Shown piece after piece: positions 46,556 through 55,306 of a stretch of 64,000 bases of DNA (positions within the stretch are counted from its first letter, which is position 1; every line of letters begins with the position of its first letter). Source of the stretch: Candidatus Poribacteria bacterium (GTDB lineage Bacteria > Poribacteria > WGA-4E > WGA-3G); assembly GCA_026702755.1 (NCBI GenBank), contig JAPPBX010000058.1, positions 1 through 64,000 on the forward strand, written 5' to 3'. Both the position numbers and the translations under genes were made by a program. A model generated the notes under the pieces. That model did not search any database, had not been told where the DNA came from, and saw only the letters and a program-made list of their open reading frames with translations.

Positions 46556-47092
46556 TTATCCACCGTTCTTTATCAACCGCGCAACAATTTCCTCAACGGC
46601 ACCTTCCGCGCGTTCCCGAATCTGCTCCGGTGTCAGACTCTGGATTGGATGCGGGACGGTGAGCGGTTCCAAATCGCTGTGTCCGAGGACACGTGCTTGG
46701 ACTTTCCCCGCAGCGAAGAAGACTTCCGTACAAACCGCGACGCTTGGCACACCGCGTTCCTCTAAAGCACTCCCGTCGTGCATACTGCACGATATGCAGG
46801 AGCCTCAGTCGGCGAGCCCTTCAATGACAAAGTCTGCTTCTTCCGCGAGTTCAACGAGCAGCTCTGTTGGTGCGGGACGCGAGAACGTCGGTTTCTTGAC
46901 GTGAACCACTTCGGCAAGGTCGAACCGTTCCTGCATCAATTCAGCAATACGGTCGAGAAAAATATCACTGCCATTCTTTGTGATGTTCAGTAAACCCATC
47001 ACTTTCCCATCAAGGCTATCGAGTCGCGGTGCGAGAAATTTTGCGGACACATCGCCTTGAGAGGTGGGATCGAGTAAGGTAGTATTTGGCAT
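46556..47092 (-). CDS. UGSC-family selenoprotein with in-frame TGA (Sec96)
   Basis: Read through the TGA at 46807-46805, the frame encodes 178 residues. It starts MPNTTLLDPTS at 47092; Sec96 lies in GLAD-U-GSCISC, after which the same frame continues with MHDGSALEERGVPSVAVCTE to the stop at 46556. The U-G-S-C motif matches the UGSC family known among bacterial selenoproteins; its biochemical role is unknown, but a U/C-x-x-C motif suggests thiol or peroxide redox chemistry. A stem-loop follows at bSECIS distance. Conventional callers would split this into two ORFs. TAGAGG precedes the ATG. Confidence 0.88.
46770..46802 (-). promoter_or_regulatory. Candidate bSECIS element
   Basis: On the minus strand TCGTGCA (46792-46786) and TGCACGA (46782-46776) form a perfect 7-bp stem with loop GTA. 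Outside it CTCC (46802-46799) pairs with GGAG (46773-46770). The loop is 19 nt past the UGA and starts with G, both in line with the bacterial SECIS consensus. Confidence 0.75.
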
Positions 47093-47105
47093 TATGAAAA
47101 CCTCT

Positions 47106-47182
47106 ATATTCTTTCGCTGGCGAGGTTTGCAACCTCGCCGATTTCCAATATTCTTTCGCTGGCGAGGTTTGCAACCTCGCCA
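47106..47182. repeat. 42-bp tandem repeat with two palindromes
   Basis: A 42-bp unit starts at 47106 and again at 47148. Each contains GGCGAGGTT-TGC-AACCTCGCC, a perfect 9-bp-stem hairpin. It lies between the TPR gene and the selenoprotein gene. Confidence 0.8.
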
Positions 47183-47195
47183 ATCCTTCAAGTCA

Positions 47196-47528
47196 TTATG
47201 TAGATGAATCGGATGCCTCCATCTGCAACTGCTGCGACTTTGCCATCGCATCCTCTGCTTCTTGGATCATCCCTTTTCTTTGGTAACACATGGATAAACT
47301 GGTATATACAAGCGGATCCTTTGGGTTGATTTCTATCGCTTTCTGGATAGCCTCAATGGCTTCATCGTATAGACTCATCCGTTCATAAGCATGTCCTAAC
47401 CCAAGGAATCCTTCGATGTAGTCAGGGTAGGTGTCAATCAATACTTTAAAGGCATTAACAGCCGCTTCGAGATCGTTTTCAGCGAAATGCGTGAGTGCGG
47501 CATCGTAAAGTTCCGTTTCGGTTGGCAT
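47196..47528 (-). CDS. Tetratricopeptide-repeat protein
   Basis: The 110-residue protein consists of about three TPR units: AALTHFAENDLEAAVNAFKV, then GLGHAYERMSLYDEAIEAIQ with KAIEINPKDP, then SLSMCYQRKGMIQEAEDAM. Such small TPR proteins mediate protein contacts. It is directly upstream of the selenoprotein gene on the same strand, separated by the hairpin repeats. AAAGGA precedes the ATG. Confidence 0.88.
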   Translation of the reverse strand: MPTETELYDAALTHFAENDLEAAVNAFKVLIDTYPDYIEGFLGLGHAYERMSLYDEAIEAIQKAIEINPKDPLVYTSLSMCYQRKGMIQEAEDAMAKSQQLQMEASDSST

Positions 47529-47686
47529 TTTATGTGTCCTTTTAGGATGTAAGGTTTAACGAAATTCTATCAGAAAAGGTGCTAAATGTCAAACAGAAAA
47601 CGGTTCTGACAGAGGCATTCAGTTATCAGTTAAATTGGTTTTTATTTTTCTGAATCGCGGATGACTCTGGATTCTAAAAAAATCGG

Positions 47687-47714
47687 TTGACACCCGACCA
47701 TTTTACGATATGCT
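47687..47714 (+). promoter_or_regulatory. Promoter of the AstE-like / enolase-superfamily pair
   Basis: TTGACA (47687-47692), 16 bases, TATGCT (47709-47714), about 43 bp before the TTG start. Confidence 0.55.
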
Positions 47715-47756
47715 ATACACATATCCTTTGCTAACCTTGTTAAGGAGCTCCGAAGT

Positions 47757-48482
47757 TTGCGCAATTATGTAGAAATCACCGAACGCCTGAAAAATTTAGA
47801 AGTACCAATAGAACAAATTGGTATTGCACACGGTTATCCGATACATCAAATTCGTTTAACATCGTCTGCACCTATGCCTTGTCCGGTACTTATTACTGGT
47901 GGTATGCACGGCGATGAGCCTGCCGGTGTTGAAGCGGTTTTGCAGTTCCTTGAACGTGACAACACCACACTCCTGAAAAACTCTTCGTTTTTGGTAATCC
48001 CGTGTATCAATCCCTACGGTTATGTTCATAACACACGCGAGACGCTTGACGGTATAGACATCAATCGCGCTTTTGAGACGGACGATGTTGCCGAGGTTGC
48101 TATCCTCAAGAAAGCCTTGGGGCAAACCCAATTCTCGCTTGCGATAGACTTCCATGAGGACTACGATGCAACCGGGTTTTACCTCTACGAGGGCAAACGG
48201 GACGAGAAATACATCGGTCCTCGGCTTGCCACCACTGCTAAAACAATCGGTCCATTGGACCCAGATGATCCCGGCGAAGATGCACCAGATCTTGCTGAAG
48301 GGGTCTACAAAGTTGCCACTTCATGGGGAACGCAAGGCTTGACACCTTACCTCTTGCATTTTCATAGCGAACATGTTATTATCTCTGAAACACCGACAGT
48401 CTGGCAACTGGAACAACGCGTAGCACTCCATCTAACAATACTGGATACCGCACTCGACATTATCTCTGGAAAGGACGTATAA
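47757..48482 (+). CDS. AstE/aspartoacylase-like zinc hydrolase (M14 superfamily)
   Basis: The 241-residue protein has the zinc triad of the succinylglutamate desuccinylase/aspartoacylase group: His51 and Glu54 in GGMHGDEPAG, and His133 in IDFHED. NPYGY and DINRAF match the substrate-binding Arg region. It likely deacylates an N-acyl amino acid or peptide. Start is TTG, chosen for AAGGAG 10 bases upstream. The enolase-superfamily gene begins at the next base after its stop. Confidence 0.85.
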   Translation: MRNYVEITERLKNLEVPIEQIGIAHGYPIHQIRLTSSAPMPCPVLITGGMHGDEPAGVEAVLQFLERDNTTLLKNSSFLVIPCINPYGYVHNTRETLDGIDINRAFETDDVAEVAILKKALGQTQFSLAIDFHEDYDATGFYLYEGKRDEKYIGPRLATTAKTIGPLDPDDPGEDAPDLAEGVYKVATSWGTQGLTPYLLHFHSEHVIISETPTVWQLEQRVALHLTILDTALDIISGKDV

Positions 48483-49742
48483 ATGGAAGATCAACAGATA
48501 CAGTCAAATGTCAATACGGCTTCTCAACCTTCAGCACTAAAGATCACCGACATGCGTATCGTTCGGACCCAAACGGGTGGTCCCATTTTGAAGTTGGACA
48601 CGAACCAAGGCATTTACGGTCTCGGTGAGGTTCGCGATGGTGCGAGTCCGACGTACGCACTGATGCTCAAAAGTCGGATTCTGGGTGAAAATCCGTGTAA
48701 CGTCGATAAAATCTTTCGGCAGATTAAACAGTTCGGTCACCACGCGCGACAAGGCGGTGGTGTCTGTGGGATTGAAATGGCACTGATGGATTTGGCAGGT
48801 AAGGCTTACGGTGTGCCGTGTTATCAACTCGCTGGCGGCAAATTCCGAGACAAAATTCGATGCTATAGCGATACACCGTCCCTCAGAGACCCCGAAGAGA
48901 TGGGTAAAATACTCCAAGAACGTATGGACAGGGGATTCACCTTCCTGAAGATGGACATCGGTGTTGGGCTGCTTCGCGGAACTCCCGGTACGATTTCTGC
49001 ACCGGCGGGGAATTTAGAAACCTCTAATCTGATGCATCCGTTTACCGGCATCCGCTTGACCGAAAAAGGTATCGGTATACTCTGCGAATATGTGGAAACC
49101 GTTCGGGGCATTATCGGCTATGAGATTCCGCTCTCGGTAGATCATTTTGGGCATATCGGTATTGAGGATTGTATCCGTCTTGCAAGAGCGTTAGAGAAAT
49201 ACAATCTCGCGTGGTTGGAGGATATGGTGCCATGGCAGTATACTGACCAATATGTGCGTCTCTCGAATTCGTGTGCGACCCCCATCTGCACCGGCGAGGA
49301 CATCTACTGCAAAGAGGACTTCATGCCGCTGTTTGAGAGCCGAGGGATCGCCATTGCTCACCCCGATATTGCGACATCAGGCGGGATCTTGGAGACGAAA
49401 AAGATCGGCGATTTGGCGGAGGAGTACGGCATCGCGATGGCACTCCACATGGCAGGCACACCTGTTTGCGCGATGGCGAGCGTCCACTGCGCCGCAGCGA
49501 CATCGAACTTTATGGTGTTAGAAAATCATTCTGTTGACAATCCGTGGTGGGATGAAATGGTCACAGGCTTGCCGAACCCAATTATTCAAGACGGTTATAT
49601 CAATGTTCCAGAGACACCGGGGTTAGGTATCGACTTGAATGAAGAGGTTATCCGGGAGCATCTCCACGCAGAAGAGACGGGCTACTTCTCACCGACGACA
49701 GAATGGGGTTCGGAACGTTCGCATGATAGGCTGTGGAGTTAA
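48483..49742 (+). CDS. Mandelate racemase/muconate lactonizing enzyme family protein
   Basis: A 419-residue enolase-superfamily enzyme. An N-terminal capping domain is followed by the barrel with Lys156 (FLKMDIG, so K-x-D rather than K-x-K) and metal ligands Asp220 (SVDHFG), Glu246 (WLEDM) and Glu272 (TGED). A His in ALHMAGTP supplies the general acid/base. An insert with Gly/Pro/Ala lies around residues 160-195. It probably dehydrates or epimerises a sugar acid. It directly abuts the AstE-like gene, so the two are co-translated. Confidence 0.9.
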   Translation: MEDQQIQSNVNTASQPSALKITDMRIVRTQTGGPILKLDTNQGIYGLGEVRDGASPTYALMLKSRILGENPCNVDKIFRQIKQFGHHARQGGGVCGIEMALMDLAGKAYGVPCYQLAGGKFRDKIRCYSDTPSLRDPEEMGKILQERMDRGFTFLKMDIGVGLLRGTPGTISAPAGNLETSNLMHPFTGIRLTEKGIGILCEYVETVRGIIGYEIPLSVDHFGHIGIEDCIRLARALEKYNLAWLEDMVPWQYTDQYVRLSNSCATPICTGEDIYCKEDFMPLFESRGIAIAHPDIATSGGILETKKIGDLAEEYGIAMALHMAGTPVCAMASVHCAAATSNFMVLENHSVDNPWWDEMVTGLPNPIIQDGYINVPETPGLGIDLNEEVIREHLHAEETGYFSPTTEWGSERSHDRLWS

Positions 49743-49757
49743 AGTTTTGGTTGTAAG

Positions 49758-49779
49758 GGCGGATCTCCATATCCGCCCG
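49758..49779. terminator. Perfect hairpin between convergent genes
   Basis: GGGCGGAT and ATCCGCCC form a perfect 8-bp stem between the stops of two convergent genes, a likely bidirectional terminator. Confidence 0.55.
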
Positions 49780-49791
49780 ACTTCTATAATC

Positions 49792-51792
49792 CTATTGTCC
49801 GAACTGATTTGCTACCTGTACCAAGTCCAAAATGTTCACAACCCCATCGCCATTAACGTCCGGTTCATCAGTACCGAATCCATTAGCAACTGCCACCAAG
49901 TCCAGTATGTTTATAGTGCCATCTCCGTTCACATCCACTGTAGGAGGGGTTTGTAATCCCGATTTCAGATAAATCTCACCGTCTAAATCAGGAATAACAT
50001 GGGTGGTATTTCGCAATCCACTTTCTACGCCCGTTGCCTGTTCTGGTAGGCGAATTTTTTGTGCCTGTCCGCTGCGATTGTAAACTGCCCAGCCGTTGGT
50101 AAACTCACGCATGAAGATGCCATCGCGGTTTTCGTATTGTCTCCCTTTTTCACCAATAGGGCGACCAAGGGGGGCATCCCAGAACGGATACCAGTAATTG
50201 AGTGTATCATCAAGCCATCTCTGCCAAAAGTTCGCTACATATCCCACACAGACATAACCATCAGAAAGTGTGAGACCTCTCGCTGTGAGTAGACGCATGC
50301 TACGTTGATTATCAGTGCTGTCAGGGGGTTCTGATGGATCTAAAGGTCCATGTGCCCAGTTAACAATAGGTTCTCTGAAATTTTCCTCGTTCCATGTCAA
50401 GACTTCGTCGAATAACTGAAGCCGCTTATAGGTTTCCTCACCGCTCCCTAGAGAATCCTTTCCATATTCCATAGCGGAACCATTGATAAACTCGGCATAG
50501 TGTCTAAGTTTCGTATGATTTCCATTTAATATTAGTAAAAAGTCATCTCGTACCTGCGCGCGAACCTCACGTAATATTCGGATGTATGCCGCAATTATTG
50601 CTTCTTCTGGTTCTCCAGGGGCACCGACACAACCGACCCCGTGACCAAGGAAACAATCTAACAAGACTCCATCAAAAATACCACACTTTGCAAAACCGAC
50701 TATTCGTTCAATCAGTAGATCTTGTAAATCCGGGTTCAAAATATTCATGACATATTCTCCATTGTTGTTCCTGAGAACCTCACCACTACTATCCCTCAGG
50801 AAAAAATCAGAATCTATTGGAAAATAAGCAGATGCCTCCTTTGAAGGACGATGGTTGTGAACTCGGACTTCAGGAACAAGGAGTGTGTTGGGATTGTCTT
50901 TAAGAAGTTGTTGACGGATTTCTCTTGCTTTCTGAATATCACCGGTAAGATGAGTGGCTAAGCCCTGGTATAGAAAATGATTCCAATACAGACCCAAAAA
51001 AGAACCATAATGGAAATCGTATTTAGATGAATTTTCAGCCCAGAAGCCGATTATTGATGGAAAATCCCTATTCTGAATACGTTCCGTGACAGAGGGTCCC
51101 GATGGCGAAAAATCACAAATGGTATCGTAGGAAAATTCCGAAAGATTCAGATCTGAAACTGGAGAGATATCCTGGATATTATTGTACTTTACATGTAAGC
51201 TACGGAGTTTCTTCAGGTTAGACAACGGACTTATATCCATAATCCCATTACCTTCGAGAAAAAGTATTTCTAAATTGATGAGTCCCGCGAGCGAATGAAC
51301 CTCCTCGATCCGGTTATTTGTGAGATTTAACTCGCGGAACTTCTTCAGTCCTCCCAGCGGGGTTATATCTGAGATACCGTTCCCTTCAAAAGAGAGAACT
51401 TCTAAGTTGATGAGAGATGCCAAAGGACGCAGGTCAAGATTTGTAGAATTTCCGGGGAAGTGCCAGAAATGGAGCTCCACCAATTGTATCAAATTAGACA
51501 ATGGACGCAAGTCTGTTATAGGATTCTGACTAATGTCAAGTTCCCTGAGATTCGCCGCAAACTCCAAGCCCGTGATGTCAGAAATTCCCCTGTTTTTCAG
51601 ATATAGAGACTCAATCCATGGCATTTTATCTTTTGTCAAAAGTTCGTTCACAGGAAGCTTTAAAGTCTCGCGTACGACTTGCTGCAAATTCGCATCTGGC
51701 ATCCACTCCTCTTGTGCCAATACAGCACCACACGCAATGAAAAGACACACGCATGCTGTAAAAACGTTAGAAAACAGCCTCTTTTTCGTCAC
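49792..51792 (-). CDS. Secreted LRR - glycosidase-like - dockerin protein
   Basis: The 666-residue protein has a signal peptide (residues about 8-27), about seven internalin-like 22-residue LRRs (for example GNGISDITPLGGLKKFRELNL) to about residue 215, then a TIM-barrel-like region with FDGVLLDCFLGHG resembling putative glycosyl-hydrolase-like (GHL15-type) domains. It ends in a type I dockerin-like pair of Ca loops (DVNGDGTINILDLVAVAN and DVNGDGVVNILDLVQVAN). No cohesin is seen in this window. GTG at 51792 is 7 bases after AAGGAG; a TTG one codon earlier is less well placed. Confidence 0.85.
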   Translation of the reverse strand: MTKKRLFSNVFTACVCLFIACGAVLAQEEWMPDANLQQVVRETLKLPVNELLTKDKMPWIESLYLKNRGISDITGLEFAANLRELDISQNPITDLRPLSNLIQLVELHFWHFPGNSTNLDLRPLASLINLEVLSFEGNGISDITPLGGLKKFRELNLTNNRIEEVHSLAGLINLEILFLEGNGIMDISPLSNLKKLRSLHVKYNNIQDISPVSDLNLSEFSYDTICDFSPSGPSVTERIQNRDFPSIIGFWAENSSKYDFHYGSFLGLYWNHFLYQGLATHLTGDIQKAREIRQQLLKDNPNTLLVPEVRVHNHRPSKEASAYFPIDSDFFLRDSSGEVLRNNNGEYVMNILNPDLQDLLIERIVGFAKCGIFDGVLLDCFLGHGVGCVGAPGEPEEAIIAAYIRILREVRAQVRDDFLLILNGNHTKLRHYAEFINGSAMEYGKDSLGSGEETYKRLQLFDEVLTWNEENFREPIVNWAHGPLDPSEPPDSTDNQRSMRLLTARGLTLSDGYVCVGYVANFWQRWLDDTLNYWYPFWDAPLGRPIGEKGRQYENRDGIFMREFTNGWAVYNRSGQAQKIRLPEQATGVESGLRNTTHVIPDLDGEIYLKSGLQTPPTVDVNGDGTINILDLVAVANGFGTDEPDVNGDGVVNILDLVQVANQFGQ

Positions 51793-52066
51793 CAAATGTC
51801 TCCTTCTTTTAATTATGTAAGTTTGAAAAAAGTTTTAGAAGTTAAAAGGCATATTTATCAAGCTCACGTTACAATCATTAAAGACACAATTTTTTCGCCA
51901 AACGTTACATCCTGTGAAAAAATCATAAGACAGTGGTTTACAATTGCGGGATGGAGTTTCTATTCCCAACGCTTCTCTGGTAATTGACCTCCCAAAAATA
52001 AACCTGCTGTCAAAATTTGCCTTTTCTCAAACTCATGTTGTAAAAATATATTTCATATCTCCAACC
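51793..52066. other. Intergenic region, no gene seen
   Basis: About 270 bp of A/T-rich sequence between two minus-strand genes. No ORF, RNA gene or clear repeat was found; it presumably carries the promoter of the LRR-dockerin gene, but no convincing -35/-10 pair was recognised. Confidence 0.5.
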
Positions 52067-53194
52067 TTATGGAATCAAAGCAACGTAAACCTGTGAATGC
52101 CCTGATACATCCGATGTATACACGACAGCGGTCTCGTCTGGGCTGAAAGAGGGATGCGGGTGTGTCCATTGCGGTCCGTAAACGGTGTCCACCTTCATCT
52201 CCATCCAACTGAGAGATTTTTCTCTGTCGCCTGCTTGTTGTGCTGCTGCCCAATCCTCGGCGAGTGCGTACCGAGATGTTTTCCACTGGCTGCCACTTGA
52301 TGAACTTTGCGGATGACAGATAGGCGTATGCTTACCAGTTTCCACGTCAACCAAACGCAGACCGATATCGGGGTGGACGGTGTCACACAACACCTTTGTC
52401 CCATCGCGATTGCTGGCGATGTGCCACGCGTTAAAATCAGCAATCGTCTGCATCTGTAAGGTTTCCAAAGACATCCGCCGAAGGGCGTAGGGCCAATGCG
52501 TCACAATCAATTCATCTAACGCGCCGAGGAAGGTTTCGTGGACAAGAAACTCGTTATTGTCGTGCTGATAGAGCGAACGGTTTTCTGTGCCATCCCGTTT
52601 GATGGTCCACATCCGGGGTGCAGGGTCGCCGGAATATGCGATGAGATCAGGGTGTTTCGGATGAAACTGCGGATGGATAATCGTCTGATCTGGAGACGTA
52701 TAGATAACCTCGCCGCCGCTGCCATCTGTAGCAGTCACGGTGATATGCGATTTGTCGTCGCGTTTCATGGCTGTTACGATAAACCGCTCATCCGCACTGA
52801 CGCTACATTCGCCGAGACTTCCATTGAGAAATTCTGCAAGCACACGTTCCTCAAAAGTATTGAGATGGATTGCCTTTATAGCGTCTGCTTGCGTGTAAAA
52901 GAGTTCGGTGCCGTCTTTGGAAATCACGCCGGAGTAGCCGTGAACCTCATCGGCATCCGTCAGCTGCACAATATCGCCGTTGGGAAATTCCAGTTTGAAA
53001 AAATTCGGTTTTCCTGAACGGTAGGAGGTAAAGATAAGATGTTCTTGGTCAGGCGTGAACGAGGAGGTAAGGAAGTAAAGGTTATGGTTGATAGAAGTAT
53101 CGTTTGTAAGTTGATAAATATGCGCGCCCGTTTGGTCGTCTTGAAATTCACGTAGTTCTGAGGGATGAACGGACGCTTTGGCATAGCTCGTCAT
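52067..53194 (-). CDS. Oligogalacturonate lyase-like beta-propeller protein
   Basis: The 375-residue protein resembles PL22-type oligogalacturonate lyases: an N-terminal HIYQLTNDTSINHNLYF, repeated propeller blades with xSxDG motifs, HPQFHPKHPDL, NAWHIASNRDGTKVLCDT, and a final HPHPSFSPDETAVVYTSD block carrying the Mn-site His pair. Some members are merely TolB-like propellers, so activity is not proven. ATG at 53194 was chosen for AAGGAG 5 bases upstream. No signal peptide is evident. Confidence 0.8.
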   Translation of the reverse strand: MTSYAKASVHPSELREFQDDQTGAHIYQLTNDTSINHNLYFLTSSFTPDQEHLIFTSYRSGKPNFFKLEFPNGDIVQLTDADEVHGYSGVISKDGTELFYTQADAIKAIHLNTFEERVLAEFLNGSLGECSVSADERFIVTAMKRDDKSHITVTATDGSGGEVIYTSPDQTIIHPQFHPKHPDLIAYSGDPAPRMWTIKRDGTENRSLYQHDNNEFLVHETFLGALDELIVTHWPYALRRMSLETLQMQTIADFNAWHIASNRDGTKVLCDTVHPDIGLRLVDVETGKHTPICHPQSSSSGSQWKTSRYALAEDWAAAQQAGDREKSLSWMEMKVDTVYGPQWTHPHPSFSPDETAVVYTSDVSGHSQVYVALIP

Positions 53195-53229
53195 AATCAC
53201 TCCTTGTAAATCTGTTTATGAGGTAAATT

Positions 53230-54063
53230 TTACGAATTGAAAAGATAGTTTAGCAGCTGCGTGCCTTCTCGGAAATCGCGGATGATGATGTCTGCACCGG
53301 CACGGATCAAACGTTCTCGTTTATCGGCATTCATATTATAGATATTATCTTCTACGGACGCGACACCAACAGCGATTGCTCCGACCGTTTTAGCGTTTTC
53401 GATCTCCACGTATCCGTCTCCGATGATGAGCAATTCGCTGCCACTCAACTGGAAGTCTGCGATGATTTTCTGGATAACCATGGCTTTGGAAAACTTCTTA
53501 TATTCCCGCAACGCACCGAAAATGCCACCGTCAAAATACGGGGCAACACCGAGTAGCGACGCTTCATTTTTGACGAATTCAACGTCTGTTCCACTGGCAA
53601 GATAGCAGCTTATCCCCATCTCACGCAGCGTTTGGAGAAATTCAAGGGACATCGGCACCCGAAGTGGGTCGGCAGGCAGTGTTCCTGCTGCGAGTCCAGC
53701 AATCCGTTCCTCAACAATAGGCAGCAATCGGCGGTTATATTCATCTTTGTAAGCAAGCGGTTCTTTCGGTGCGCCGCCACGTTTCTCAATTTCTTCGCTT
53801 AACTGCATCATCTGATAGATCGTCTGTTTACCGGTCAACCTATCCACAAATTCAACGACAATCGCCTCAAGTTCCGCTTCTGTCTCGGGGGCATCCGTTT
53901 CCGTTTGAAGGTATTCAACCATCATCGGTACCATCACGTTCTGCCAACCGTCTCGGATAAGCGAGATTGTCCCGTCGAAATCGAAAACGACGTGACGGAT
54001 GTTCCCGGTTTGGATTTCACGATGGATTTCAATTGAAGTATTATCCAAAAAAACGTTTTGCAT
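53230..54063 (-). CDS. HAD superfamily hydrolase
   Basis: A 277-residue phosphatase-like protein. Motif I VVFDFDGT contains Asp28 and Asp30; motif II is CYLASGTD, motif III the Lys in KAMVIQKI, motif IV LIIGDGYVEIE. A helical cap lies between motifs I and II. The fold suggests phosphate-ester hydrolysis of a small substrate, perhaps a sugar phosphate. It is next to the propeller gene on the same strand. Confidence 0.88.
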   Translation of the reverse strand: MQNVFLDNTSIEIHREIQTGNIRHVVFDFDGTISLIRDGWQNVMVPMMVEYLQTETDAPETEAELEAIVVEFVDRLTGKQTIYQMMQLSEEIEKRGGAPKEPLAYKDEYNRRLLPIVEERIAGLAAGTLPADPLRVPMSLEFLQTLREMGISCYLASGTDVEFVKNEASLLGVAPYFDGGIFGALREYKKFSKAMVIQKIIADFQLSGSELLIIGDGYVEIENAKTVGAIAVGVASVEDNIYNMNADKRERLIRAGADIIIRDFREGTQLLNYLFNS

Positions 54064-54296
54064 TATGTATCCTGAAATTGGCTATCGGCTTTCAGCCGTC
54101 GGCAAAGAAAATATCCGGCAATGACCTAAATTGTGTCTCCACACACTGACCGCTGACCACCAATAAACATTAAAAAGGCATTGAACCCTCTATTTTTTCG
54201 TGATAGTATAATGGTATTGCCATAGTTAAGCAAGTCTTTTCCCTGATACTTGCAGTCTCCAACTTGCTATAAAAGATTACAGCAGGAATACAATCG

Positions 54297-55172
54297 GTGA
54301 ACGAAAAAGAGATAATCAAAAAAATCCAACGTATCGAAATATTTACCAATCGTCTTGTTAACACCGTCTTTGCTGGAGAGTATGAGAGTGTTTTCAAAGG
54401 ACAAGGGATCACCTTTGATGAAGTCCGCGAGTATCAGGTAGGCGATGAAATCCGGACGATTGATTGGAATGTCACCGCACGGATGGGACAGGCTTACATC
54501 AAAAAGTACGTAGAAGAACGCGAACTCGTGATGATGTTGGTTGTGGATATGAGTGCCTCAACCAGTTTCGGTAGTATCGCCGAAACGAAGGCAGAAATTG
54601 CCGCCGAAATTGCGGCACTCCTCGCCTTTTCCGCCATCAAAAACAACGACAAAGTCGGGCTTATCTGCTTTACAGATACTGTTGAACACTTCGTCCCACC
54701 ACGCAAAGGGAAAAGACACGTCTTACGCGTCGTTCGGGACATTCTCCATTTTCAACCGAAACAATCCAGAACAAACATTGAAACGGCGTTGTCGTTCGTT
54801 GATCGTGTGCTCAAACCGCACAGCGTTGTGTTTCTCATATCAGATTTCAAGGATATAGGGTATGAAAAGCAGTTACGCTTGAGTGGCAAGCGACATTCGC
54901 TTATCGCGATTACCTTGCAGGACAGACGTGAGGTGGAGTTGCCGGATGTCGGGCTCATCGAATTGGAGGACGCTGAGAGCGGAGAAACGGTCATTTTAGA
55001 TACGCGTTCCGAGAAGGCACGACGAATGTATACGGAACTTAATCAGCGTGCCGATGCGGAACGTCGGCAGATTTTTCGAGCAAGTCAGGTCGATTCTATT
55101 CATATCAGGACAGATGAGTCGTATGTGAAACCGCTTATCCGATTTTTCCGTCAACGTGCCGCGCGAGGTTAA
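54297..55172 (+). CDS. DUF58 domain protein
   Basis: The 291-residue protein shows the DUF58 hallmark EYESVFKGQGITFDEVREYQ followed by GDEIRTIDWNVTARMG, then a vWA-like fold with VVDMSASTSFG (a MIDAS-type DxSxS). Family members usually accompany a MoxR AAA ATPase; none is adjacent here, and a single GTG start follows CAGGAA. Probably cytoplasmic or peripheral. The following 130 bp contain no convincing gene. Confidence 0.9.
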   Translation: MNEKEIIKKIQRIEIFTNRLVNTVFAGEYESVFKGQGITFDEVREYQVGDEIRTIDWNVTARMGQAYIKKYVEERELVMMLVVDMSASTSFGSIAETKAEIAAEIAALLAFSAIKNNDKVGLICFTDTVEHFVPPRKGKRHVLRVVRDILHFQPKQSRTNIETALSFVDRVLKPHSVVFLISDFKDIGYEKQLRLSGKRHSLIAITLQDRREVELPDVGLIELEDAESGETVILDTRSEKARRMYTELNQRADAERRQIFRASQVDSIHIRTDESYVKPLIRFFRQRAARG

Positions 55173-55306
55173 AGTCCGTATAGATTATGAGCAAATTAGT
55201 GGTAAAATTTAACACAAACCTTTGTTCAGAAAGACCCCCGACTGTAGATGCTGGACGATTTAGACTTCACCGTTGATGAAGACATTTTACGGGCTTTCGA
55301 TGCAGA

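Noticed and set aside
46556-46783. Independent 75-aa protein starting MHDGSALEERG
   Set aside because: It is the in-frame continuation of the selenoprotein past the TGA; the start codon lies in the SECIS-like stem and has no binding site of its own.
47106-47182. CRISPR array
   Set aside because: Only two units, each self-palindromic, with no cas genes.
47196-47251. N-terminal extension of the selenoprotein frame through the 42-bp repeats to 47251
   Set aside because: The extension is translated repeat DNA (RGCKPRQRKNI twice) and overlaps the TPR gene; the ATG at 47092 is the natural start.
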